A stretch of DNA of 13,213 bases. Origin: Kiritimatiellia bacterium. Lineage in GTDB: Bacteria > Verrucomicrobiota > Kiritimatiellia > RFP12 > UBA1067. The position numbers were made by a program, and so were the translations under genes. Each line of letters begins with the position of its first letter. Positions within the stretch are counted from its first letter, which is position 1. A model generated the notes under the pieces. It was not told the DNA's origin. It saw only the letters and a list, made by a program, of their open reading frames with translations, and searched no databases. The stretch covers positions 1 to 13,213 of the forward strand of contig JAGBXE010000084.1 in NCBI GenBank assembly GCA_017629455.1, given 5' to 3'. Positions 1-7,032 of the stretch are shown piece by piece.

Positions 1-1
1 C

Positions 2-565
2 ACCGCCGAAAAAGCGCTCGTCACACAGCGCGGCAGCGATATTGACCTTGAGCTTTACCGCATGACAGTCGATCCCGTCGACGAAAACCGCCGCACAACC
101 GCGAGAGCTAACAGGTTTCTTTACACTCTTAAAGACGTAATTCGCCAAACTCAGTACATAAAGCGCACGAAAGATTTCCGCTTTTTTGAGGCTTTAGAAC
201 AAATACGCAAATTCACCGCCGAAGCGAACAAGCCTTCCGACGGCTCGCAAACAGACGATATGATGCGCCAATTTGCCGTACGCGAATTAAGCAGCCTCAA
301 AGTCGAGCTCAGCAAGCGCTTCGTTTTTGCCATGGCGTCGATCTGCTTTGTGATGATTGGCATTCCCCTTGGAATCCGCTCGCACAGAAAAGAATCTTCT
401 GTTGGCATGGCTATCTCGCTAGTAGCCGCGCTTACGTACTATGTCGTTGTAATCCTTATGCTTTCGTGCGAAGCGATGCACACCATTAGACCGTGGCTTT
501 TAATATGGCTTCCGGTAATAGCGTGCTTCCTGCTCGCGGCGAAACTCATGAGAAAACATCTGTAA
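2..565 (+). CDS. LptF/LptG-family permease (YjgP/YjgQ), C-terminal part
   Basis: This is the 3' end of a longer gene; the frame is open from base 2 with no start codon required, so the true start lies outside the window. About 187 residues remain. They comprise a soluble stretch (the end of the periplasmic beta-jellyroll region plus a linker) and then three hydrophobic segments at roughly residues 106-123, 135-157 and 163-182. The run KRFVFAMASICFVMIGIPLG followed by a Gly-rich helix and a final helix beginning near PWLLIWLP is typical of the C-terminal transmembrane half of LptF and LptG. Family members form the inner-membrane LptB2FG complex, which extracts lipopolysaccharide for delivery to the outer membrane. 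Full-length relatives have about 360 residues and six membrane helices. LptF cannot be told from LptG with only this half. The next gene, lpxA, belongs to the same lipopolysaccharide pathway, which supports the call. Confidence 0.85.
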   Translation, partial: TAEKALVTQRGSDIDLELYRMTVDPVDENRRTTARANRFLYTLKDVIRQTQYIKRTKDFRFFEALEQIRKFTAEANKPSDGSQTDDMMRQFAVRELSSLKVELSKRFVFAMASICFVMIGIPLGIRSHRKESSVGMAISLVAALTYYVVVILMLSCEAMHTIRPWLLIWLPVIACFLLAAKLMRKHL

Positions 566-610
566 CACAAGGTGCTGTCAACTGCACTTTAGCAAGGGAA
601 AAGAAAAGAC

Positions 611-616
611 AGGAGG
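611..616 (+). promoter_or_regulatory. Ribosome binding site of lpxA
   Basis: A perfect AGGAGG lies six bases before the ATG at 623. It fixes the lpxA start. The 57-base gap between the permease stop and lpxA shows no convincing promoter or hairpin, so lpxA is probably co-transcribed with the permease. Confidence 0.85.
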
Positions 617-622
617 TCTTCA

Positions 623-1402
623 ATGGCTGAAATACACCAAACCGCAATGGTAGAAGACGGAGCAATCCTCGGCGAAGGCGTCAAGATCGGCCCATACGCG
701 CATATCGGCAAAGACGTCAAGCTCGGCGCAGGCACAACGATTGGTCAAGGCGCCATCGTTGACGGCCACACCACGATCGGCGAAAACTGCCAGATTTTCC
801 CTTACGCGCTTATCGGCATGAAGACGCAAGACCTTAAGTATATCGAAGGTTCTACGTCGTTCGTCGAAATAGGCAACCGCACCGTCATCCGCGAATTTAC
901 AACAGTCCACCTCGGCACGAAGGACGGCGAAAAGACAATTATCGGCGACGACTGCCTGATAATGGCCTACTGCCACGCCGCGCATGGTGTTATTATCGGC
1001 AACCACGTTATCATGTCGAATAACGCCCAGCTCGCAGGCGACGTACACGTCGACGACTACGCCATCATCGGCGGCATGGCCGGCACGCACCAGTTTACGC
1101 ATATCGGCCGCCACAGCATGGTCGGCGGCATGGCGAAGGTTCGCCAAGACGTTCCGCCGTATATGCTCTGCGACATGGTCGACGGCTATCTTAAGGCAGT
1201 AGGGCCTAACGTTGTCGGCCTTACGCGCCGCGGCTTCTCAAAAGAAGTCATTCAGGCTCTTAAAGAAGCCTTCCGCGTCCTCTACCGCGACGGCCTTAAC
1301 CGTACGCAGGCTTTGGAGCGCGTCGAGAACGATGTTGAGCAGCTCGATGAAATTAAGGAGCTCGTATCTTTCTACCGCAATTCAACAAGAGGCGTCTGCT
1401 AA
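623..1402 (+). CDS. lpxA: UDP-N-acetylglucosamine O-acyltransferase LpxA
   Basis: LpxA transfers a 3-hydroxyacyl chain from acyl carrier protein to the 3-OH of UDP-GlcNAc in the cytoplasm, the first step of lipid A synthesis. The 259-residue length matches the family (E. coli 262). Residues 1-185 are hexapeptide repeats (pattern [LIV]-G-x4) that form the left-handed beta-helix; residues 190-259 form the helical C-terminal domain ending STRGVC, like the STRGL end of E. coli. Other landmarks are QDLKY at 69-73, the catalytic His at 121 (E. coli His125) with His118 (His122), GTHQF with His156 (His160), and QDVPPY at 175-180. The acyl-length ruler position (E. coli Gly173) is Gly169 here, which in E. 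coli admits a C14 chain. One family-conserved histidine (E. coli His144, in LAGH) is Asp140 here. The ATG is fixed by AGGAGG six bases upstream. murF follows after 18 bases. Confidence 0.97.
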   Translation: MAEIHQTAMVEDGAILGEGVKIGPYAHIGKDVKLGAGTTIGQGAIVDGHTTIGENCQIFPYALIGMKTQDLKYIEGSTSFVEIGNRTVIREFTTVHLGTKDGEKTIIGDDCLIMAYCHAAHGVIIGNHVIMSNNAQLAGDVHVDDYAIIGGMAGTHQFTHIGRHSMVGGMAKVRQDVPPYMLCDMVDGYLKAVGPNVVGLTRRGFSKEVIQALKEAFRVLYRDGLNRTQALERVENDVEQLDEIKELVSFYRNSTRGVC

Positions 1403-1405
1403 ATT

Positions 1406-1413
1406 AAGGAGGG
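1406..1413 (+). promoter_or_regulatory. Ribosome binding site that supports the TTG start of murF
   Basis: AAGGAGGG lies seven bases before TTG at 1421. The upstream lpxA stop (1400-1402) is in the same frame, so no earlier ATG or GTG is available, and the first in-frame ATG (1460) falls inside the conserved N-terminal domain. The site therefore decides the start. Confidence 0.8.
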
Positions 1414-1420
1414 CGGGCTT

Positions 1421-2545
1421 TTGCGGTATACGTTTGATTCAAGGGAAGTTAAAGAGGGTATGGGGTTTGTCGCTCTTAAGGGCGACAAACTCGACGGGCG
1501 CGACTTTATCCCTGCTGCGCTCAAACAAGGCGCAAGCGAAATAATCGAAGGCCTTGAAGCTCTCCAGGCAAAGGCGCGCGAAAAGCGCGCACGCCTCAAG
1601 GCTAAGGTAATCGGCATTACCGGTTCTGCCGGTAAAACGACTACAAAAGAAATGCTTAAGGCGTTTCTTTCGACAATCGGCAAAACTCACGCGACCGAAG
1701 GGAATTTCAATAATCACATTGGTTTGCCGATGACGATTCTGAACTGCCCCGATGATGCAGAATTTCTCATTTTGGAAATGGGGTCGAACCACCTCGGCGA
1801 AATCGCATCACTCTGCGATATTGCCGCGCCAGACGCAGGAATTGTAACATCGGTAGGTTCTGCCCACCTTGAGTTCTTTCTCTCGCTTGACGGCGTAGCC
1901 CAAGAAAAAGGCACTCTCCTTGAATCTGCCCGCCAATTCGCCGTCGTATCATCGTCAAACGAACGTCTTGACGCTCTCGTTAAAAGGTGCCGCGCCGAAA
2001 CAATAATTGTCGACACTGATCAGCAGTACCTCGCCGATGCGCTTGCGAAAACTCTGCCCGGTAAGCACAACGTATCAAACGCTGCTCTCGCCTTTTCGCT
2101 TGCCGAAAAATTCGGCGTTGCGCGCGAAGCGGCAATTGCCGCGCTTGAAAGTTTTGCCCTTCCAGGCTCTCGCTGGCGCATTGTTGAAAAATACGGCGCT
2201 ACGTTTATCGACGATACGTACAACGCCAATCCCGATGCAATGATTGCCGCGCTCGACACTTTTGCCGCAATGCCATGTTCGGGGCGCAAGATAGCAATTC
2301 TAGGCGATATGTTCGAGCTTGGGCCAGATGCGCTTAAGCTCCACAAGAAAATCTTCGCGCACGCAATGTCGCTTAAACTCAATCTGGTAATAGGCATTGG
2401 CGAAATGTCGTCGCAGTGTCTATGCAATGTCGTTTTCAAAAAGCCTGAAACATTGGCCAAACGTTTACGCGTTGAGGTTTCCGCGGGCGATCTTGTCTTG
2501 TTAAAGGCGTCGCATTCGATGAATCTCGGTTGTTTGCTAGGCTAA
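1421..2545 (+). CDS. murF: UDP-N-acetylmuramoyl-tripeptide--D-alanyl-D-alanine ligase MurF
   Basis: MurF uses ATP to add D-Ala-D-Ala to the UDP-MurNAc-tripeptide in the cytoplasm, the last soluble step of peptidoglycan precursor synthesis. The three Mur-ligase domains are visible. The N-terminal substrate domain has DSR at 6-8 and DGRDF near residue 28. The central ATPase domain has the P-loop GSAGKTTT near 68-75, NNHIGLP, EMGSNHLGEI and AHLEFF. The C-terminal domain has GKHNVSN, the DDTYNANP motif and GDMFELG. The protein has 374 residues, short for the family (E. coli 452). About 24 residues are missing at the N-terminus relative to E. coli, since the protein opens almost at the DSR motif. 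The C-terminus ends soon after KASHSM, where relatives usually have KGSR. Start is TTG with a strong ribosome binding site. It lies between lpxA and an ABC ATPase gene and is probably co-transcribed with both. Confidence 0.93.
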   Translation: MRYTFDSREVKEGMGFVALKGDKLDGRDFIPAALKQGASEIIEGLEALQAKAREKRARLKAKVIGITGSAGKTTTKEMLKAFLSTIGKTHATEGNFNNHIGLPMTILNCPDDAEFLILEMGSNHLGEIASLCDIAAPDAGIVTSVGSAHLEFFLSLDGVAQEKGTLLESARQFAVVSSSNERLDALVKRCRAETIIVDTDQQYLADALAKTLPGKHNVSNAALAFSLAEKFGVAREAAIAALESFALPGSRWRIVEKYGATFIDDTYNANPDAMIAALDTFAAMPCSGRKIAILGDMFELGPDALKLHKKIFAHAMSLKLNLVIGIGEMSSQCLCNVVFKKPETLAKRLRVEVSAGDLVLLKASHSMNLGCLLG

Positions 2546-2552
2546 AAACTCC

Positions 2553-3263
2553 ATGCTTGAAGTCCGCAATATCGCCTTTTCATACGTAAAAAAGACTATC
2601 CTAAAGGACGTCTCGTTTTCTGTTGCACAAGGCGAACGTATTGCAATTGTCGGCTCGAACGGTTCTGGCAAAACTACACTCATTAAATTACTAGCAACGC
2701 TAGCAGTTCCCGATTCTGGAACAATATCCTTCGACAACCAAGAAGCCCTTTCGCGTTCCTTGCGCTACCGGCGCATGGTAGGCTATCTCCCCGAGCGCAT
2801 AGCGCTTTACGACGATATGACGGTAAAAGCGTACCTAGCTTATCGCGCAGCGCTCAAAGGCGAAGCAGGGCGGAGAATCCGGCGCAGAATGAACGAAGCT
2901 GCCCAGCTCTGCCAAATAACCGATATCTTGCGTACGCCCATAAGCCGCCTTTCAAACGGGCTAGCTAAACGTGTAGCGCTAGCCGATGCGATTATGCTGC
3001 GCCCGCGCATACTGCTCCTGGACGATCTTCTTGCAGGGTTCGATGAAACAATGCGATCTTCAATCGGCAGTATTCTAGATCAAGTGTCGGCTTTTTCCTG
3101 CGTTGTGGCAACTGGCCACGAAACAGAAGATTTCGCCAAATGGGCTAAGCGTATACTCGTACTTAAAGACGGCACGATTAAAGCTGAAATCAACACGCAG
3201 GATTGCGATATTACAACTGTGCGCAATCTCGTAAACGCCGCGCTTACAGGAAAGGACGCTTAA
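2553..3263 (+). CDS. ABC transporter ATP-binding protein (GldA/CcmA type)
   Basis: This 236-residue protein is a single nucleotide-binding domain that should energise the membrane protein encoded next. Walker A is GSNGSGKT (34-41) and the Q-loop region reads GYLPERIALY (77-86), with Glu in place of Gln, as is common in ABC-2 export ATPases. The signature is LSNGL (133-137) instead of LSGGQ. Walker B is ILLLDD (153-158), with Asp158 at the position of the catalytic Glu. The D-loop is GFDE, and the H-loop His is His189 in ATGHETEDF. The start has no clear ribosome binding site. It lies seven bases after the murF stop, so translation may depend on coupling. The stop abuts the next ATG (TAAATG). 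The fold and partner are clear; the cargo is unknown. The weak signature and Walker B residues may mean slow hydrolysis. Confidence 0.93.
   Translation: MLEVRNIAFSYVKKTILKDVSFSVAQGERIAIVGSNGSGKTTLIKLLATLAVPDSGTISFDNQEALSRSLRYRRMVGYLPERIALYDDMTVKAYLAYRAALKGEAGRRIRRRMNEAAQLCQITDILRTPISRLSNGLAKRVALADAIMLRPRILLLDDLLAGFDETMRSSIGSILDQVSAFSCVVATGHETEDFAKWAKRILVLKDGTIKAEINTQDCDITTVRNLVNAALTGKDA
3252..3256 (+). promoter_or_regulatory. Ribosome binding site of the permease/GldG fusion
   Basis: AAGGA lies seven bases before ATG 3264, inside the last codons of the ATPase gene. The stop codon touches the start codon, so ribosomes finishing the ATPase can continue directly. Confidence 0.6.
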
Positions 3264-5321
3264 ATGAGTCCTGTAAAGACAACTTTCTCGCGGACATTCG
3301 GACGGCTTAAGAACCAGCTCTCAAGCGCGTTTACCGTATGGGCATTTCTTTCGTCGACGGCTGCAATTTTTGCCTTCTCGCTTGCCAACTCGGAAGGCGC
3401 GTCCACGACGCTAGCTGCCGTATGGGCCGACGCCGTCTCGCGCGTTCTACCTATATTTGCCGCATTTCTTACAATGGACGTCTGGAGCGAAGAACGCTTA
3501 TCAGGGCGCTTTGAGACTTTGCTTTCCTCTCCTGTCAAAGAGCGCGATTTAGTAATGGGCAAATTCCTAGGCTGTTGGGCGTTTTTAACTCAGGCCTTAA
3601 TAATCTCGATTATCCTATCTCTTTCATTCCTTTACGTATTTGCCCCTGCGGCAATTGCCCGAGCACGCCTTGAAGAATTTATTCCAGCCTTCGCAATCCT
3701 TGCAATACAAGGCTTACTCTGGTGCGCAGTAGCGACATCATCAAGCGCATTGTTCCGCACTGCGGGTGCGTCACTCGCTTCGTCGCTCCTCATTACTCTC
3801 GCTCTGCCGCGCGGCATTTGGGCGGCTTGGTCATCATGGGTGGGCGCTGGGCGCACGGCATTTGGCGAGATGCCGCTCGACGCACATGTGGCAGATTTCG
3901 CTTCAGCTACAATCTCAACTGGGGTTCTTGCGCTCTACTTCTTATCGACGGGCTTTTTCGTCTTTGCCGCGTCAAAAGCAGTTGCACGCCTACGGATGGT
4001 CGGGCGCAAAGCTCTTAAGGCTAAATTAAGCGCCCTTACATCAGTAGTGCTTGCAGGCATATTTACGGTTCTGGCCATAATGCTTGCCTTTAGGCTTGAA
4101 ACAACTTTTGACATCCCAATCGGCGGGTCAAGAGCGTCGTTCTCGCCGCGTACGCGCACAATTCTTTCTGAAGCAGGCGAGCTTTCCGTAACGTGCTTTT
4201 TACGCCGTAGCGACACGCGCTTTAGGCAGGTAGCAAGGTTTTTAAGGCAACTTCGGCGCGAGGCCGAATCGACGGGCGGAGCGCAGGTTACGCTTAAATA
4301 CATCGATCCGGTTTGGGATATAGGCGCAGCCGAACGCCTTGCCCGCGGCGGTATTGAAGACGGCTCGTTAGTCTTCTCCCGTGGGCGCAGAACTACCGTA
4401 CTTAACCTTGATGACGGCTGGGGCGAAAGAGCGTGCGCATCGACTATACGCCGCCTTCTAACGCCCCCTGCACGCAAAAATGTATACTGGACTACTGGCC
4501 ACGGAGAAGCGCTATTCGACGCTTACGGCCCGTTTGGCATGAGCGATATCGGGCGCGACCTTGCTCGTGAAGGTTACGTAAACAAAGTTCTCGATCTCTC
4601 TGCACACGAAAGCGTTCCTTCTGATTGCGCCCTCGTTATAATCGCTGGCGCACAACACGATTTTTCGCGCACCGAAATTAGCAGGCTTGAATCATACCTT
4701 CGCGACAGCGGCCGTGTTATGATGCTAGTTGGCGCAAAGCTTGAAGGCCTTTCTTCAATTCTCACATCGTGGGGCATCCGCCCAACCGACGCCCTTCTGG
4801 GGAACGCAAAAACGCTTAGCGGTTCCGATGTAATCGCCGACGAATTTGCCGACCATGAAATATCAGCTCAACTGGCCGGCAACAGAGTTATTTTTGAGCG
4901 GCCTACCGCCTTTAAGCCATCTGCCGCGGCAACATCGGGTAGCGGCGCAGACAAGATATCGTTTACTGCAATTGCAGGCGCTCAAGGGAACGCTTTTGCC
5001 GCGGCCGCAGAACGTGGCGCTAACGCCGGGCGCGACCTTGCCGTAAGACCTACGCGCATTGTGGCAGTAGGCGATGCCGCATTTGCCATGAACGGCCCAT
5101 TAGCGGCGCGTGCCAATGCAAATAGAGATTTCTTCCTAAATTCTGTCGCCTACCTTTCAGGCACTGATTCAAGCGGCTCCAGCGGCACAGAGACAGAAGT
5201 ATTAGTTTCCGGCATGGATAGGGCCAAGCGGCTTAACCACCTTCTGCTGACTGCCGTAGCTGCGCCTCTAGCCATATTCCTTCTAATGCTGCCAAGCATA
5301 CTCCGTAGGAGGTCGAGGTAA
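3264..5321 (+). CDS. ABC-2 type permease fused to a GldG-like auxiliary domain
   Basis: This 685-residue protein combines what are two proteins, GldF and GldG, in Bacteroidota gliding systems. Residues 1-280 form an ABC-2 permease with about six to seven hydrophobic segments (near 22-42, 51-70, 93-125, 133-160, 163-190, 212-240 and 255-277). Between the second and third lies SEERLSGRFETLLSSPVK, the usual ABC-2 cytoplasmic loop (E...GT-E-LL-S-PV). Residues 290-650 resemble the ABC_transp_aux/GldG domain: an extracytoplasmic Rossmann-like region with ILSEAGELSVTCFLRRS near 294 and the conserved TGHGEALF near 411. A last membrane helix spans about 661-682, followed by RRRSR at the C-terminus. 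The ATP-binding subunit precedes it and a DUF4340 protein follows, each without spacer. This trio is recurrent in PVC bacteria. It is probably an envelope exporter or mechanotransmission complex; the substrate is unknown, and true gliding is not implied. Confidence 0.88.
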   Translation: MSPVKTTFSRTFGRLKNQLSSAFTVWAFLSSTAAIFAFSLANSEGASTTLAAVWADAVSRVLPIFAAFLTMDVWSEERLSGRFETLLSSPVKERDLVMGKFLGCWAFLTQALIISIILSLSFLYVFAPAAIARARLEEFIPAFAILAIQGLLWCAVATSSSALFRTAGASLASSLLITLALPRGIWAAWSSWVGAGRTAFGEMPLDAHVADFASATISTGVLALYFLSTGFFVFAASKAVARLRMVGRKALKAKLSALTSVVLAGIFTVLAIMLAFRLETTFDIPIGGSRASFSPRTRTILSEAGELSVTCFLRRSDTRFRQVARFLRQLRREAESTGGAQVTLKYIDPVWDIGAAERLARGGIEDGSLVFSRGRRTTVLNLDDGWGERACASTIRRLLTPPARKNVYWTTGHGEALFDAYGPFGMSDIGRDLAREGYVNKVLDLSAHESVPSDCALVIIAGAQHDFSRTEISRLESYLRDSGRVMMLVGAKLEGLSSILTSWGIRPTDALLGNAKTLSGSDVIADEFADHEISAQLAGNRVIFERPTAFKPSAAATSGSGADKISFTAIAGAQGNAFAAAAERGANAGRDLAVRPTRIVAVGDAAFAMNGPLAARANANRDFFLNSVAYLSGTDSSGSSGTETEVLVSGMDRAKRLNHLLLTAVAAPLAIFLLMLPSILRRRSR
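5307..5312 (+). promoter_or_regulatory. Ribosome binding site of the DUF4340 gene
   Basis: AGGAGG lies nine bases before ATG 5322, within the arginine-rich tail codons of the preceding gene (5319-5324 is TAAATG). It supports the chosen start. Confidence 0.75.
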
Positions 5322-6998
5322 ATGAACAGCACTCGCTCCATACTCCTTTTTCTGGCTGGAATTGCGCTATTAATCGTTACGCACCTTATAATTGATCTTT
5401 CCGACCACGGTAAGCGCCCTGTTAATCACAGAAATACGCTTGCTACAATCGACATCGAAAACGTCACACAAATTACAATAGCCCGTTGCGGCGAAGCGCC
5501 TACCCAGTTAAAGCGAATTGATTACGGCTGGCGAATAGTCTCGCCATTCTCGGCAGCTGCTGATGAAAAGGCGGTTAAAAAACTTTTAGATGCCCTTAGG
5601 TACACGAGCATTCTAGAGACGATGTCGGAAAAAGAGCTTATCTCCATTGGTGGCGACCGTAGCGATTTTTCATTATCGCCTCCTGTTACGGCAGTAACAC
5701 TTAGCGATGGAGAAAAAGAAGAAACTATTTCAATTAACGCTCCTACTCCAACGGCAGATGGCGTCTTTGCCGAAGTATCAAACGTCGAAGCTGTATTTAC
5801 TGTTCCCCATACTATTCTTGCAGCTTCCGATATTCCTGCCGAAGGCTTTAGGCGCCGCTCACTTTTCTCTGCCGATCCTTCAGCAATCGTCTCGTTCAGC
5901 ATAAGGCGCGGCAAAGGTGCAACTATAACGTTTACTAATGGCGAAAACGGCTGGGGCACCGAAAATGCAATTGTTTCATCGGCGAAGGTAAAAACTTTCC
6001 TTTCCAATCTTACTTCTGCCGAAGCTAAGGAATTTGTCTGGCCGATCGGCGCGACAAACGAAGCGCAAAGCGCATCGGAAGCGCTTCTTGCAGCATACGA
6101 TCTCGATCCAGAAAGCGCTCTTACCGTAACCTTAAAAGATGCTGCAGGGTTCGAAAGCCAAGTCTCATTCGGTAAAGCTGCCGGCGAAGGTCTAGCCTAC
6201 GCACGCGTTCAGAATGGAACGGCCGTAGTCACCATACCTGCCGCGCTTAAAGAATCGCTTATTGACGGGCCTTCAGCGTTTGGCGATTCACGTCTATTCC
6301 AAATAGATATGCGCGATATAACTGCATTTACTATTTCAGATGGAGCAATTTCGCACGCCCTTACGCGCACAGCCGATAGCATCTGGGTACTAGAGTCTCC
6401 CATAGCGGCAAATGCAGATAAGACAGTTGTCGAACAGATTCTTGCCCATATCCTGGCGCTTACTTCGGCCGATCTCGACGACAATGGCGTATCGGTAAGC
6501 TTAACACCTGGCACTAAACGCTTTTCGGTTTCGCGCGCAAGCGTACTTGGAAAGGCCCGCTTCGAAGATTTGCGCTCGCTTGAAGCGTTAAGAATCGACC
6601 CCACACTCGTAAGGCGAATTGTTAGAACCACGCTAGAAAACACCTCATCTGCCGTATACATCCGCGACAGGCGTACTTGGGTCGTTGAGTCTCCCGTCAA
6701 TGACAGCACAATCGATAACGATGCCATTCAATCGATTCTCGCAGCAATAAATCCCCTTTCAGCCGAGAAAATCGAAAAATTAAAAGCCTCCGAAACTGAT
6801 ATGGCAACTTACGGGCTTGATAACCCAGCTCTTACAATTTCGTTCGACCAAGACCGCGAAGACACGCTTAGGCGTAATCTTATCATAGGTGAAAAATCTC
6901 CTGCCGGCGGCAGATATGCTACTGTCGGTTCATCAGACGCGGTTTTTATAATAGCGGAAGATATTTTCAAAAAAATCTCATCTCCTCTGTTTAAGTAG
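5322..6998 (+). CDS. Membrane-anchored DUF4340 protein
   Basis: This 558-residue protein begins with one hydrophobic segment (residues 7-25) after a short basic N-terminus, consistent with an uncleaved signal anchor and an extracytoplasmic body. The body consists of repeated units with the pattern W-x-[VLI]-x-SP followed by a polar linker and a helix that reads like xAxxxxVxxILxxL. Clear units start near Trp70 (WRIVSP), Trp354 (WVLESP) and Trp451 (WVVESP), and a weaker one near Trp210 (WGTEN). This is the signature of DUF4340, a domain usually found next to Gld-type ABC permeases. It probably acts as the periplasmic partner of the preceding permease/GldG fusion. No catalytic motif is visible and its biochemical role is unknown. 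It ends at TAG, 34 bases before the next gene, where a terminator-like hairpin and a new promoter are visible. Confidence 0.88.
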   Translation: MNSTRSILLFLAGIALLIVTHLIIDLSDHGKRPVNHRNTLATIDIENVTQITIARCGEAPTQLKRIDYGWRIVSPFSAAADEKAVKKLLDALRYTSILETMSEKELISIGGDRSDFSLSPPVTAVTLSDGEKEETISINAPTPTADGVFAEVSNVEAVFTVPHTILAASDIPAEGFRRRSLFSADPSAIVSFSIRRGKGATITFTNGENGWGTENAIVSSAKVKTFLSNLTSAEAKEFVWPIGATNEAQSASEALLAAYDLDPESALTVTLKDAAGFESQVSFGKAAGEGLAYARVQNGTAVVTIPAALKESLIDGPSAFGDSRLFQIDMRDITAFTISDGAISHALTRTADSIWVLESPIAANADKTVVEQILAHILALTSADLDDNGVSVSLTPGTKRFSVSRASVLGKARFEDLRSLEALRIDPTLVRRIVRTTLENTSSAVYIRDRRTWVVESPVNDSTIDNDAIQSILAAINPLSAEKIEKLKASETDMATYGLDNPALTISFDQDREDTLRRNLIIGEKSPAGGRYATVGSSDAVFIIAEDIFKKISSPLFK

Positions 6999-7017
6999 CG
7001 AGAAAGAGAATTTTTTT
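6969..7017 (+). terminator. Possible A/T-rich intrinsic terminator at the end of the DUF4340 gene
   Basis: The A run and TCTC at 6969-6979 can pair with GAGA (7006-7009) and the seven T at 7011-7017, with one bulged A at 7010. A second short pairing, CTC with GAG, lies inside. The stem surrounds the TAG stop and is followed directly by the T run. Most pairs are A:U and the stem is imperfect, so termination may be weak. The T run may instead belong to the next promoter. Confidence 0.3.
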
Positions 7018-7025
7018 GGTATAAT
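7017..7025 (+). promoter_or_regulatory. Extended -10 promoter, probably giving a leaderless transcript
   Basis: TGGTATAAT at 7017-7025 is a perfect extended -10 element (TGn plus TATAAT), preceded by a T tract. Transcription would start about seven bases after the hexamer, at 7032-7033, and the ATG is at 7033. No -35 hexamer close to TTGACA is found 16-18 bases upstream, as expected for an extended -10 promoter. There is also no ribosome binding site at a usable distance; the only AAGG is a single base from the ATG. Confidence 0.7.
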
Positions 7026-7032
7026 TCAAGGC

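Noticed and set aside
566..622. Promoter between the LptF/G gene and lpxA
   Set aside because: No -10 or -35 pair with convincing matches is seen; the gap contains only the ribosome binding site.
620..1147. 175-codon open frame on the minus strand over lpxA
   Set aside because: It is antisense to a well-conserved lpxA, and its low-complexity Val/Ala/Asp-rich translation is what the hexapeptide repeats give in reverse.
3935..4477. 180-codon open frame on the minus strand inside the permease/GldG gene
   Set aside because: It is Arg/Ser-rich, has no recognisable domain, and lies entirely within a confident gene with conserved motifs on the plus strand.
6947..6952. TATAAT inside the end of the DUF4340 gene as a second promoter
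   Set aside because: It lacks the TGn extension and has only a weak -35 match (TTCATC). The element at 7017-7025 is far better placed and closer to consensus.
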